Shown here one piece after another: positions 36,901 to 44,905 of a stretch of 64,000 bases of DNA. This DNA is from CAYZQH01 sp050300015 (lineage in GTDB: Bacteria; Pseudomonadota; Gammaproteobacteria; Pseudomonadales; Cellvibrionaceae): the NCBI GenBank assembly GCA_050300015.1, contig JBNKWZ010000016.1, positions 124,001-188,000 on the forward strand. The letters are read 5' to 3'. How positions within the stretch are numbered: the stretch's first letter is position 1; every line of letters starts with the position of its first letter. Position numbers and translations under genes: made by a program. The notes below the pieces were generated by a model that was not told where the DNA came from, did no database searches, and saw nothing but the letters and a program-made list of their open reading frames with translations.

Positions 36901-37698
36901 TGTTCTCTGTCCCGGTGTTAGGCGGCTGATGCCAGCGGTTTTGGTGCCAAACCACAACCGCCCCAAGTTGTCCTCTGTGATGCGAGTAATATGGTTGTCG
37001 CCAATCGAGTTGGGGTCGTCAGGGTCGTTCTGATAAAAAGTGAAACGATTTGAGCGTTGGTCAAAAAGCGCCGCACCCTCGCCGAAGGTGCCGAGCCAAA
37101 TGTTGTTGTTTTGGTCTACGTGTACTTCGCCCACATCCACATTGAGGTCGCCTGGCAAATCGTAGTGTCGAAATATACGGCGCTTGGGGTCAAATAAACT
37201 GATGCCATTGGGGCGGGCCATAACGATGATGTTTTGGTGGTCGACGGCAATGGCTGCGATACGATTCATTGACGCCGAATGGGGGAAGGGGCGAATCATT
37301 TCGAAACGGTCTTCTGTTTCCATGTACCTACCGACGCCGCGTTCTGTGGCTACCCAAAGGTTGGATTCGTTATCCATCAGCAAATCATTCACATAAGTGC
37401 CGTCGGATTGTTGGCCCAAAGGATAACGCGTGGTGCGCTGGCCATCGTAGCGCGCTAGCCCATATTCTGTTCCTATCCAAATGTAGCCATTGGAGTCTTG
37501 AGCAAGGGTTAAAATTGAACTGAAATCGTCATCGCGCGACGTATCTACGGTACGGCGCTCAAAACGAAAATCATAAGCAGTAGAAGTGGAGCAGACACAG
37601 GTCAGCGCACCAAACATTGCGCATGCCATTAGCGTTGGTTTACGCAAACCCTTTGCGATCAGTTTGACAATCGGGTGAGGTATTAGCACTGGTTTCAT
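33913..37698 (-). CDS. Hybrid two-component sensor with beta-propeller input (HTCS-like)
   Basis: A signal anchor (about 1-45) leads into a periplasmic region of about 14 propeller strands of the form GxLWVGTxxGLxRF (residues 50-720), then a Y_Y_Y-type domain near 740-800 and a transmembrane helix (GWSP... then TLYSLAALSFFGFIL, about 805-830). The cytoplasmic part has HisKA with His865 (NTSHELRTPLNGI), an ATPase domain with DTGIGI and GTGLGLAI, and a receiver domain with VVDDD and DVMMP. There is no DNA-binding domain at the C-terminus, unlike Bacteroides HTCS proteins, so the output must act through a partner. ATG 37698 is chosen over TTG 37770. No carbohydrate genes are adjacent. Confidence 0.88.
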   Translation of the reverse strand: MKPVLIPHPIVKLIAKGLRKPTLMACAMFGALTCVCSTSTAYDFRFERRTVDTSRDDDFSSILTLAQDSNGYIWIGTEYGLARYDGQRTTRYPLGQQSDGTYVNDLLMDNESNLWVATERGVGRYMETEDRFEMIRPFPHSASMNRIAAIAVDHQNIIVMARPNGISLFDPKRRIFRHYDLPGDLNVDVGEVHVDQNNNIWLGTFGEGAALFDQRSNRFTFYQNDPDDPNSIGDNHITRITEDNLGRLWFGTKTAGISRLTPGQRTFVQFKEDPNNDKSLGHNYIRDIFVDSEGYLWVATDHGGLSRFDDATGHFTHFKHNAFDNHSLASNQVRKILEDREGDLWVATYPSGLNYFNRKATQFKNYSHHPDDPTSLSNSAILSFLEDRKGRLWVGTENGLNQYLPQTDSFKRFEPHPTADNALRAGAVITMVEDHKDNIWLGTWSGGLHRFNPESNTIVNYLPSQKHNAIPSAFIWALVFDRHNQLWVGTEGEGLLLYREETNDFKQFKKNNSGNSINHNYIWSMLEDHTGQIWIGTTAGLNRFDPETETFFNFPREPGNASTVDAERIRALFQDSQNRIWVGTQEAGLFIYDYTTQKFTRLTPDDGLPAYFVTGFVEDDEGYVWVSTVNGAVRVHPTSLEMTLFNENHGLAGDNLYRSAALKLKNGEILLGGTDGFSAFNPRQVSQYPADDTVFFTHIETPYSSQGGHSVSKPKLQIVEGKHTLALEYFHSVMHLEFSALNYRGGNNLRYNYKLKGFDERWIELNHANSVTYTNLSPGHYTFLVRSGTLAGWSPRISTLDIHIAPPPWRTWWAYTLYSLAALSFFGFILQSKAKQLQLKGEREVNSQLRNLNAMKDAFLANTSHELRTPLNGIIGIAECLKDRETNRDGYTQRNLELIISSGKRLSALINDILDYSKLANHKLVLNPKPVDVYHLVQNVLILLDPIAKSNDIELVNDVKHLAPFVFGDENRLQQILINLVGNSIKYTAKGSVRVSFKLDNERGYITVKDTGIGISKDKQSSIFDAFNQAEGDTARHYDGTGLGLAITKLLVELHEGHIWVESTPGHGSTFTFTIPAAEEKDSKPRPIPRDLRAPKALTPSAPEIEPEQVAPGSQIPRNAKYHTLLVVDDDSVNRLVLSGMLAQHEYNIIEARSGADAIEIVRNQSIDLVVMDVMMPAMTGYEACRIIRKLFDLHELPVIFLTAKTGEDEIAACFDAGGSDYLPKPVSKHALLARIANHLRILAAVRKLQMGLRSDTSHEQ

Positions 37699-37914
37699 CG
37701 TTATGGGTTTGTATAGCCTCAGTATAGACTGGATTGTATTTGTGTAAGCCAAAATCCATCTCTGTCGCAAGTAAGGTAGGGCTTACTAACGTGGTGGGCT
37801 AGGCTGCACGACAGGTTTACCCAGAAGTACATTGCCAGTTCATTTCAGAAAAGTCTTAAAATAGTTAACGCATTCATAAGGTGGCCTGGGTTGAGTGCCT
37901 GAAGTTTGAAGTTG

Positions 37915-38001
37915 CTATTAACCCGCCATTGGCCATTTCGGCCAATGGCGGCACGGCCTTGTACCGCATTAACCTGACATAAAAGATTGCCGGGTTAATA
38001 G
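37915..38001. repeat. 87-base palindromic repeat with inverted ends, copy 1
   Basis: CTATTAACCCG at the left and CGGGTTAATAG at the right are exact inverted repeats (12 bases counting the outer G/C). The interior holds CGCCATTGGCCATTTCGGCC with its complement arm. An inverted, shorter copy lies at 44559-44635, sharing TTGTACCGCATTAACC and the same ends. Confidence 0.75.
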
Positions 38002-38225
38002 CCTTTTCAGTTTATGACGGTTCGGTTTCATCACTTTGCAACCCAGGCGATGCTTGGTTCATTGACCGTTCACCTGCGGCGTGAAAGACCGATTAAAAGT
38101 TGCAGCCTCAAAACCAAACGTTGAATTTAAGTCAGTATTCAGTTCGGTGTGTTTACGCTGATTTCTCCCAACTGCGAAATTCGTAATTGAGCTGATATTG
38201 TTTTAACTGTAAATAGGACACCGCT
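38002..38225. other. Intergenic region, no gene seen
   Basis: Between the palindromic repeat and the broken exported-protein gene. No supported gene or structure; it may contain the promoter of the downstream frame. Confidence 0.35.
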
Positions 38226-38549
38226 ATGAAATTACTTCCTTTGATCATGACTGCGTGGTTGTTTTGTACGAGTACGGCTTGGGCCCATCAACAAAACCAG
38301 ACTCCAAAACGCGGCGTCGCTGTCCTCCATCACTCTCATAAAGGGTTTCACGCGGCAAGGTCCCAGTACCGTGACGGGTAATACTGCAATCATCATAGTC
38401 GTCACTATCGTCCAGGCCACGCTTGGGTGCCTCGCATACACTGGAAGTCTCATCGTTCGAGCAAGGTATTTTTTGAAGGGCGGCAAGGGCAGTGTTGGGT
38501 GAAAACGTGGCGCCATGGTCACCCAGTCGTTCACCTGGTACCTCGCTAA
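38226..38549 (+). pseudogene. Small exported His-rich protein with an in-frame stop
   Basis: ATG 38226 opens a clean signal peptide (MKLLPLIMTAWLFCTSTAWA) and a His-rich region. A TAA at 38379-38381 (codon 52) stops it. The same frame then continues for 55 more codons (YCNHHSRHYRPGHAW..., VKTWRHGHPVVHLVPR) to a second TAA at 38547-38549, and this second part looks protein-like and equally His/Arg-rich. The likeliest reading is a nonsense mutation in a gene of about 107 residues. A 51-residue product or stop read-through are alternatives. No family is recognised. Confidence 0.55.
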
Positions 38550-38776
38550 AAGTGTCACGGAGGCATTTGATAAAACTTAAGGCCGGGCCTATCTGCCCCT
38601 AAAATGCCTGAATGATTTGGCCTGGGGTATAAAGAAGAGTTCCCTAGAACCAAATGGTCTTAAAGTTTCCGCGTTAGCCGACGGTTGACGCGGAAATTGC
38701 CCACAGAACGCATACACTAGTGGGGTGAACCCTCGTATTAGGTCAAATGTTTGTCATTTGGCAAGGTGGTGGTAGC

Positions 38777-39142
38777 GTGTTAAATACCGTATTAAACGAA
38801 GGCTTTACTGGGATGCAGCAAAGCCAAAAGAAGATGCTTCAAGCGGCGCAGGACATTGTGCGTGCAGGTTTGCCACGTGATCAAGCGAGCTTAAACCCCT
38901 CCAGTACCGGCGCTACGCCAGTCACTGATGCCGGTGCCGCTACCAATGATGTGGCAGCTAACCAAGCGGTTGAGGCCAACGGTCGAGCAGATCGCTCCAC
39001 GGGCGGCTACAGCGCGTCTCAAGGCGATATTGTCGAACCGCTTATTGAGCAAAAAAGGCAGCAATTGTTATTCGATGCCTCTGCCAGTGTAGTGAAAACT
39101 GCGAGCGAAACCCTGGGTACATTGATAGACGACTTGTCTTAA
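38777..39142 (+). CDS. Small protein with flagellar-rod-like C-terminal helix
   Basis: From GTG 38777 the product is 121 residues: an N-terminal helix (TVLNEGFTGMQQSQKKML), a low-complexity Ala/Gly/Thr middle and a C-terminal helix DIVEPLIEQKRQQLLFDASA with TLGTLID at the end. The last part resembles the C-terminal coiled coil of flagellar basal-body rod and hook proteins. No other flagellar gene is near. An ATG at 38747 would add MFVIWQGGGS, which is not protein-like. The gene is followed after 37 bases by the SprA-type gene. Confidence 0.6.
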   Translation: MLNTVLNEGFTGMQQSQKKMLQAAQDIVRAGLPRDQASLNPSSTGATPVTDAGAATNDVAANQAVEANGRADRSTGGYSASQGDIVEPLIEQKRQQLLFDASASVVKTASETLGTLIDDLS

Positions 39143-39179
39143 GGGCCAACGCTTGTGACGATCGCGCGGGGTTATTCCG

Positions 39180-40010
39180 ATGCAAATAGGTCATTCTACA
39201 GCGCCTTCATACCCGTTATCGCCTCCGCAGGCCTTGTCTTCTGTGCGCGATGTGGCCGTCCAGCCAGATCATTTGCACGATGTGGTGAAACCCGTCGACT
39301 CAGCGCCTGAAGGCGAGCGTTCGGGCGACCCGTCTCAACAACCTCCAAAGTCGAGCAGTAGTGGTGGTCAAAATGGCGATGAATCGAAAACCCAGAGTCA
39401 GAAGCAGACTGAAAAAGCGCAGCAGGAAAGACAAGCGGTGCTGGATCAGCAAACAATCAAGGCGTTGGCCGCTCGAGATCGAGAAGTGCGTGCCCATGAG
39501 CAGGCTCATATGGCCGTTGGCGGACAATATGCTGGCTCCGCCAGCTACACCTATGAACGAGGCCCGAATGGGGTGAATTACGCGGTAGGCGGAGAGGTGC
39601 CTATCAGCACCGGTAAAGCCGCAACGCCGGAACAAACATTACAGAAAGCTCAGGTTGTTCGTCGTGCGGCATTGGCCCCTGCGGAGCCATCCGCCACCGA
39701 CCGGCAAGTGGCGGCCGAGGCCACTAGAATGGAGGCTCAAGCCAGAAAAGACATTGCTCTCGCCCGGCAGCGTGAGGTCCAGGAGGAAGCCAAGCAGCGC
39801 GAAGCGGCTCAATCCGACGACAATCACACTGCAGCGGATGCGGCTGAACCCAGCCAAACTCAAGATACCACATCTCGACGCGATCCCTCTAGAGCCGCCG
39901 ACGATAGCCCCTATGCGGCCATTCAACCTTTTGGTGTCAAGGCCGTTCAAACCATTTACAGCTATTCTCAATCACCGGTGGTTGGCGCATCTATTAACCA
40001 AATGGCGTAA
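39180..40010 (+). CDS. SprA-related putative metalloprotease
   Basis: The 276-residue protein has a hydrophilic low-complexity N-terminus (to about 95) and a conserved core REVRAHEQAHMA-GGQYAGSASY, followed by the segment ending in GGEVPI. The HExAH pattern is a possible zinc site. This is the core of the SprA-related / CJM1_0395 family, named as putative metalloproteases but not proven. A charged Ala/Gln-rich helix and a disordered tail follow. No signal peptide is visible. Confidence 0.75.
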   Translation: MQIGHSTAPSYPLSPPQALSSVRDVAVQPDHLHDVVKPVDSAPEGERSGDPSQQPPKSSSSGGQNGDESKTQSQKQTEKAQQERQAVLDQQTIKALAARDREVRAHEQAHMAVGGQYAGSASYTYERGPNGVNYAVGGEVPISTGKAATPEQTLQKAQVVRRAALAPAEPSATDRQVAAEATRMEAQARKDIALARQREVQEEAKQREAAQSDDNHTAADAAEPSQTQDTTSRRDPSRAADDSPYAAIQPFGVKAVQTIYSYSQSPVVGASINQMA

Positions 40011-40158
40011 ATGAACTGAGTTTTATCTACAGCGCTTGCCTACACTGCCTTATTCAAAAAAGTTCAGCTATTTTTAAGCAGTGCCCCTAGAACTTTCCAG
40101 ACAGCGGTGGGCAGGCCTTACGGTCGTGCTCGCCCATCCCCAACCTGAGGAGACCCTT

Positions 40159-41931
40159 GTGGACTATCGCGCCCCCGTTGAAGATATGCGGTTTTTAATG
40201 AACCACGTGTTTGATTTGCCACAGTTTTGGCAATCGTTGGCTGGCCTCGCCGAAGTGGATGCCGATACGGCAGAGGCGATTTTAGAGGAGGCCGCCAAGT
40301 TATGTGAAGGCGTGATTGGGCCTCTCAACCGAGAGGCCGATGAGCAAGGGTGTACATGGTCCGAAGGGCAAGTGACCACGCCTGCGGGGTTCAAGGCTGC
40401 CTATGACACCCTTTGTGAGGGGGGCTGGATAGGGCTTGGCGGCAATCCTGAATACGATGGTTTAGGCATGCCCAAAACCCTGGCCTCTCTGGTGGAAGAG
40501 ATGATTCAAGGGGCCTGCATGTCCTTTGGTTTGGCGCCAATGCTCACTGCAGGTGCTTGCTTGGCACTTGATGCTCACGGCAGTGTGGCCTTAAAGCAGC
40601 GCTATTTGCCAAAGCTCTACAGTGGTCAATGGTCGGGTGCGATGGATTTGACCGAACCGCACGCGGGGACAGATCTGGGGCTCATTCGCACGCGTGCGGA
40701 ACCCGTGGGCGGTGACCAATATGCCATTACCGGCACCAAAATTTTTATCACCTGGGGTGAGCATGATATGGCTGAAAATATTGTGCATTTGGTGTTGGCC
40801 AAATTGCCGGATGCACCACCCGGTTCGAAGGGAATTTCCATGTTCTTGGTGCCTAAATTTGTTCCCAATGACGACGGCACCCTAGGTGCGCGAAATGCGG
40901 TGAGCTGTGGTTCTTTAGAAAAGAAAATGGGTATTAAGGCTTCGGCAACCTGTGTGATGAACTTTGATGGCGCCACTGGATGGATGGTGGGCGAGCCCCA
41001 CAAGGGGCTTGCAGCCATGTTTACCATGATGAATTACGAGCGCTTGGTAGTGGGAATTCAGGCAGTGGGTGCTGCCCAGGCTTCGCACCAAAATGCCAAA
41101 GCTTATGCAAAAGAGCGATTGCAAAGTCGGTCGCCGGGAGAGCCTTTACGTCCAAACAAAGAGGCCGACCCGATTTGGGGGCACCCGGATGTAAGCCGCA
41201 TGCTGATGAAAATGAAGGCTAAAACCGAGGCGAGTCGAGCGTTTTATGTGTATGTGGCAATGGCACTCGATACAGCCAAATTTTCGCAAAATGAGCGCGA
41301 GCAAGCGGCCGCCAGGGATAAGGTTGATTTGCTTACCCCCGTGGCCAAAGCATTTTTAACGGATGAGGCATTTGAGTCCACCGTGCTTGGCCAGCAAGTC
41401 TTGGGTGGGCACGGATATATTCGGGAGTGGGGGCAAGAGCAGTTGGTGCGCGATACACGCATTACCCAAATTTATGAGGGCACCAATGGTATTCAGGCGA
41501 TGGATTTAATGGGGCGTAAAACCCTGGCGTGCAAGGGCGAGTTACTGGCCCCCTTTGTGAGTGAGATACAGGCCTTTATCGAGCAGAACCAAGCGACGTT
41601 GGACGCTTTGGGGTTGGCAAAGCCTATGTACGAGGCCATTGCTGAGTTAGAGAATGCTACCCAATCGGTGCTTGGCAAAGCACAGCAGGATCCACTGGCT
41701 GCGGGCGCGGTTGCAGTGGATTATTTGCACCTATTGGGATGCGTGTCGTTTGGCTACATGTGGTTGAAAATGGCGGTAGCAGCCTCCGAGAAAAACCAGC
41801 AAATCGAACAAAGTAAAATTAAAACTGCGCAATTTTATATGCAAACAGAATTGGGTCGGTGTCATTGGCTCAGCCAAAAGGTACAGGCCGGCGCTGGTGT
41901 GTTGGCGGCGATTGAAGAGGAGGATTTATAG
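40159..41931 (+). CDS. Acyl-CoA dehydrogenase, DmdC-like architecture
   Basis: The 590-residue flavoprotein begins VDYRAPVEDMRF and includes the FAD-binding MDLTEPHAGTDLG loop, GTKIFITWGEHD, and the catalytic region TQIYEGTNGIQAMDLMGRK. A C-terminal extension (about 460-585) marks the long acyl-CoA dehydrogenases that include DmdC (3-methylmercaptopropionyl-CoA dehydrogenase) and fatty-acid enzymes. GTG 40159 is chosen because GAGGAG lies 8 bases upstream; the frame from 40081 adds an unrelated leader. Substrate cannot be told. Confidence 0.9.
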   Translation: MDYRAPVEDMRFLMNHVFDLPQFWQSLAGLAEVDADTAEAILEEAAKLCEGVIGPLNREADEQGCTWSEGQVTTPAGFKAAYDTLCEGGWIGLGGNPEYDGLGMPKTLASLVEEMIQGACMSFGLAPMLTAGACLALDAHGSVALKQRYLPKLYSGQWSGAMDLTEPHAGTDLGLIRTRAEPVGGDQYAITGTKIFITWGEHDMAENIVHLVLAKLPDAPPGSKGISMFLVPKFVPNDDGTLGARNAVSCGSLEKKMGIKASATCVMNFDGATGWMVGEPHKGLAAMFTMMNYERLVVGIQAVGAAQASHQNAKAYAKERLQSRSPGEPLRPNKEADPIWGHPDVSRMLMKMKAKTEASRAFYVYVAMALDTAKFSQNEREQAAARDKVDLLTPVAKAFLTDEAFESTVLGQQVLGGHGYIREWGQEQLVRDTRITQIYEGTNGIQAMDLMGRKTLACKGELLAPFVSEIQAFIEQNQATLDALGLAKPMYEAIAELENATQSVLGKAQQDPLAAGAVAVDYLHLLGCVSFGYMWLKMAVAASEKNQQIEQSKIKTAQFYMQTELGRCHWLSQKVQAGAGVLAAIEEEDL

Positions 41932-42094
41932 CTCGGCGGCGGTTGGTCCGAGGCGTCTTTATTAACTTGACAATAAAATAGACCTCTTATCTATTTTTGT
42001 GGCATGCCCCAAATGCTGACGCGGGTGTGTGAATGATTTTGTCTGTTACGGCGTTCATTGGCATTGTGCTCAATGATAGGGTGCTCCTGCCGGT

Positions 42095-42637
42095 TTAATA
42101 GTAGTTTATTAAATCGTTGACATTATCATCCATGTCATCGTCAAAAAAGTCTTGAGGCAGAGCCCTCGCGTCAGAGGTATTGACCAGGTGCTCAAGATAA
42201 TCTGAAAAACTCACAGAGAGACGCTTCGACAGTGGCGGTTCATCGCGAAAGTCCACACGATAAACACTGGGATCATGGTCACCTTTGCATTGTATAAAGT
42301 CAAAAGTGTTTTCGATGTTGGCAATAATCAGTGCGCCATCAGGCAGTTGATACTCCAACCCTTGCGCTAAATATAAATCAAAGGTGTCTCGAATCTCTTT
42401 CAGGTCGTCGTAATAAATTGCCACCCACGGCGACAAAAAGCCGGCAGAACGACCAAAGGCCGTTAAAAATTGACGGTAGGATTTTGGGAAAGCCAATTGA
42501 AAATATTCTTCAAGTACTTGGATTTCTTGCTCAGAGACGCCCACCAAATCATTAGTGGTTGCAACGCCTTTTTCCTCCATTAGCCGGATGATTTTCGAAA
42601 TAGCAATAACCGATACGTCTTTAGCGTGGCTAGACAT
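42095..42637 (-). CDS. SMI1/KNR4 (SUKH) superfamily protein
   Basis: The 180-residue protein shows the SUKH core: a helix then VSEQEIQVLEEYFQLAFPKSYRQFL, the characteristic LP..Y..FL motif, and later strands around ALIIANIENTFDFIQ and SVSFSDYLEHLV, with an acidic tail DDDMDDN. Many bacterial SUKH proteins are immunity proteins for secreted polymorphic toxins; others are of unknown role. No toxin gene is adjacent, so it is an orphan here. Confidence 0.75.
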   Translation of the reverse strand: MSSHAKDVSVIAISKIIRLMEEKGVATTNDLVGVSEQEIQVLEEYFQLAFPKSYRQFLTAFGRSAGFLSPWVAIYYDDLKEIRDTFDLYLAQGLEYQLPDGALIIANIENTFDFIQCKGDHDPSVYRVDFRDEPPLSKRLSVSFSDYLEHLVNTSDARALPQDFFDDDMDDNVNDLINYY

Positions 42638-43158
42638 AAGCAGAAACCTTTAAGTCAAAAGCGTGCAGAGTAGGGGGGTAAAAATTTTGGGGGGTAGAGG
42701 GGCCAAATGTGAAATCCGAGCACATTAAAAAAGCTGCGCTGATTGGGAGCGCTTCCATATTCAATAAAGATTTCATTCGGCGATATTTTTAAAACGGACT
42801 ATTGTTGAGTATTGCAGTTTAATGCCATTCGTCAAATAATCACTGCAGCACAAATGGTTCCCGGTCGTTCAGCGGTCTGGTATGCGGCATTGTAAGGGAT
42901 TTTCTTTTTCAACTGAACGCCACTCGTCGATTAGTGGTGTCTAGATTTAATTGCAATTTGTAAAAAATGTCGACGGGTTGGAGCGTTGAAATAAAACGCT
43001 CCGAATGTACCGGCGTCTGTCGTGAATGACTCAAATCATAAAGGCAATTTACGCGCCCGGCGACTTAGCATACAATTCGTTTTCCGGCGTCTGTGCGTCA
43101 ATCATTACCATAGCGCTCAACGCGCTCTGAAAAATTTCGTAAAAGGGACATCACTGTT
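42638..43158. other. Divergent intergenic region with a LacI-like site and a hairpin
   Basis: This 521-base region separates the SUKH gene and the HELAH lipoprotein gene. Besides the palindrome at 42744-42757 it has a hairpin GGAGCGTT/AACGCTCC at 42980-43002 (8-base stem, 7-base loop). No gene is supported. Confidence 0.45.
42744..42757. promoter_or_regulatory. LacI-family operator-like palindrome
   Basis: TGGGAGCGCTTCCA matches the TGGGAGCGCTCCCA operator class of CelR/LacI-type sugar regulators except for one base, so 6 of 7 base pairs are symmetric. It lies between two divergent genes. No LacI regulator is in the window, so any use is by a regulator elsewhere. Confidence 0.4.
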
Positions 43159-44547
43159 TTGGACAAGGTTCGTCATTCTCTGATTCTTCTGAGCCTTGTA
43201 CTGTTGGCGCTTGCCGCGTGTAATGGTTCCGGTACAAAGTCTCAACCAAAGCCGCAACCAAAATCTAATACGCAAAGTGTTGCAATGGCCAGCGCACCCG
43301 CTGTATTACTGGGCGCACACACCTTGGGTGGGGCCACTGACACTGCGGAGTATGTAGGCCTAGATCACGCAGAGCCTTTTTACCTGGATGCCGAGTACGC
43401 TTCTGTTCTGGTTCCCTGTGTGACCATTACACAGGCGAGTGACTCTTGTGCGCTGGGGACGCTGCCGTTCTTGGTTAGTCACACTAATCACCCCAGTATT
43501 GAAGATGTGATGTCTCGGGTGGTGGTTTCCCACCGTTGGATGGGAGAACGATTTTTCGAAGCCTTACATTATCTGCCGGCCGATATCCTGCAACTGTTTC
43601 GGTCGGTCACCGCGATAGTAATTGCCGACGACATTCGGCCTTCTTATTTCAGTACTTCCACTGGTGCCATCTACCTTGACCCTCAGTTGCTTTGGCAAAC
43701 TGTTGAAGAAAAAGCTGTTTTTCAATGGTTTGTGGATCAAAGCCAGGCCTTCGGCAGCGGCCAAACCTTGCGTTTTCGGTCATGGTCTCGCTACGTTAAA
43801 AACGGTCAAGCGGTGGTATCTGAGTATTCGGCGTTTGATGGCAGTGAACGTTCCATCGACGATGTTTTATTGCCCTTGGCAGCCTTGTTGTTTCATGAGC
43901 TGGCGCATGCGAATGATTTTTTTCCGTCAGAGCGGGTGCGAGCCGCCAGCGGCAGTGAGGGGACAGTCTATGAGTTGGCCGGTCGACAAATTGGATTTCG
44001 TGCCTCTGATGCTTTGTATGAGGCCTTGCCCTTACATTCGGAGCCGCTGCGACATTTGGCCGAGGTGATGTATCAGCAAGAGGGGATGTACACCGTGGAA
44101 GAGCTTAGCCGCAACGCCCAGGAAATGGGGGCGATGTTTGACTTACATCCGGCCAATGATGACTACGCGTTTCTTCACCAGTTTGAAGATGCCGCCATGC
44201 TATTTGAGGCGGTGATGATGCACTATCACTTCCATACGGATCGCGACGTGGCCTTTGTTTATGTGCCCTCTAAATCGGAGGGGCCTGTATGTGATGATTA
44301 CAAGGTGGCATGGGGCATGCGCAACCGGTTTGCTAGGCCGGAAATTCAAAACCGCGCTCAGATTATCATGGACCATTTATTGCCCAAACTTGAGTGGCCA
44401 GCGTATTTTGCCTCCCTGTCTGCGCCAGACTATTTGCCCGTGGGCGAAGGGTGGTGTGCTACGGCGGCGATAACCTTCGACGACTCTTCGAGTTCCAGTC
44501 CGTTGCCCGCTCGCGTCTTGCCAGGTGTAGAGCCATTGAGTTTTTGA
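43159..44547 (+). CDS. Lipoprotein with HELAH metal-binding motif
   Basis: The 462-residue product starts with TTG and has a lipoprotein signal (LALAAC, Cys21). A Pro/Lys/Gln linker follows. Residues 246-250 read HELAH in the context ALLFHELAHANDFF, a zincin-type HExxH. A third metal ligand is not certain; the conserved-looking Glu/His stretch LFEAVMMHYHF lies near 355-365. It may be a surface or periplasmic metalloprotease, but no family is recognised. Ribosome binding site spacing (AAGGGA 12 bases upstream) is loose, so the start may differ. Confidence 0.65.
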   Translation: MDKVRHSLILLSLVLLALAACNGSGTKSQPKPQPKSNTQSVAMASAPAVLLGAHTLGGATDTAEYVGLDHAEPFYLDAEYASVLVPCVTITQASDSCALGTLPFLVSHTNHPSIEDVMSRVVVSHRWMGERFFEALHYLPADILQLFRSVTAIVIADDIRPSYFSTSTGAIYLDPQLLWQTVEEKAVFQWFVDQSQAFGSGQTLRFRSWSRYVKNGQAVVSEYSAFDGSERSIDDVLLPLAALLFHELAHANDFFPSERVRAASGSEGTVYELAGRQIGFRASDALYEALPLHSEPLRHLAEVMYQQEGMYTVEELSRNAQEMGAMFDLHPANDDYAFLHQFEDAAMLFEAVMMHYHFHTDRDVAFVYVPSKSEGPVCDDYKVAWGMRNRFARPEIQNRAQIIMDHLLPKLEWPAYFASLSAPDYLPVGEGWCATAAITFDDSSSSSPLPARVLPGVEPLSF

Positions 44548-44558
44548 GGTTTGCGGAC

Positions 44559-44635
44559 CTATTAACCCGGCAGTCTTTATGTCGGGTTAATGCGGTACAA
44601 GGACGTGCCGGAATGGCCAATGGCGGGGTCAATAG
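44559..44635. repeat. Palindromic repeat with inverted ends, copy 2
   Basis: It runs CTATTAACCCG to CGGGGTCAATAG and is the reverse-orientation relative of 37915-38001, sharing TAATGCGGTACAAGG and GGCCAATGGCGGG. One interior arm is shortened. It lies 11 bases after the HELAH lipoprotein stop. Confidence 0.7.
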
Positions 44636-44709
44636 GGGGCCTTGGGTTAAGCCCAAAAGGCTTATGCGTGCGCTCTCAAATCTTAGCTGTCTAGGCGCAT
44701 TGCGCCGAC

Positions 44710-44905
44710 AATGGCCTTAGTCCTTAACACGCAATGCAACAACGGTAGGTGAGATTTGAGGCCGCACCAGAAGGGGCTTGCAGGGCTTTCCGATGGCTTC
44801 GTTAGTGTCTTTTGGCAGGCTGCCAGTATGCCTTCAATACACTGCTTTACTCTCGAAAAGCTCAGTAAGCCAGAAGCCGTTTAGACTTAATCAGAGGCGC
44901 CCTAA
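44710..44905. repeat. Dispersed 195-base intergenic repeat, copy C
   Basis: It aligns with 17901-18095 in the same orientation, from AATGGCCTTAGTCCTTAAC to TTAATCAGAGGCGCCCTA. Its right end enters the AbgT gene by 15 bases and supplies its stop codon, just as the PilZ gene stop lies in a related terminus. Only one inverted terminus is present here. Confidence 0.75.

Noticed and set aside
38232..38558. 108-codon minus-strand frame over the broken exported-protein gene
   Set aside because: The plus-strand frame has a clean signal peptide and directional composition; the minus frame lacks both.
38650..38690. FliA (sigma-28) promoter before the flagellar-rod-like gene
   Set aside because: TAAAGTTT and GCCGA occur but are only 8 bases apart instead of about 11, and the bases belong to a hairpin TTTCCGCGT/ACGCGGAAA.
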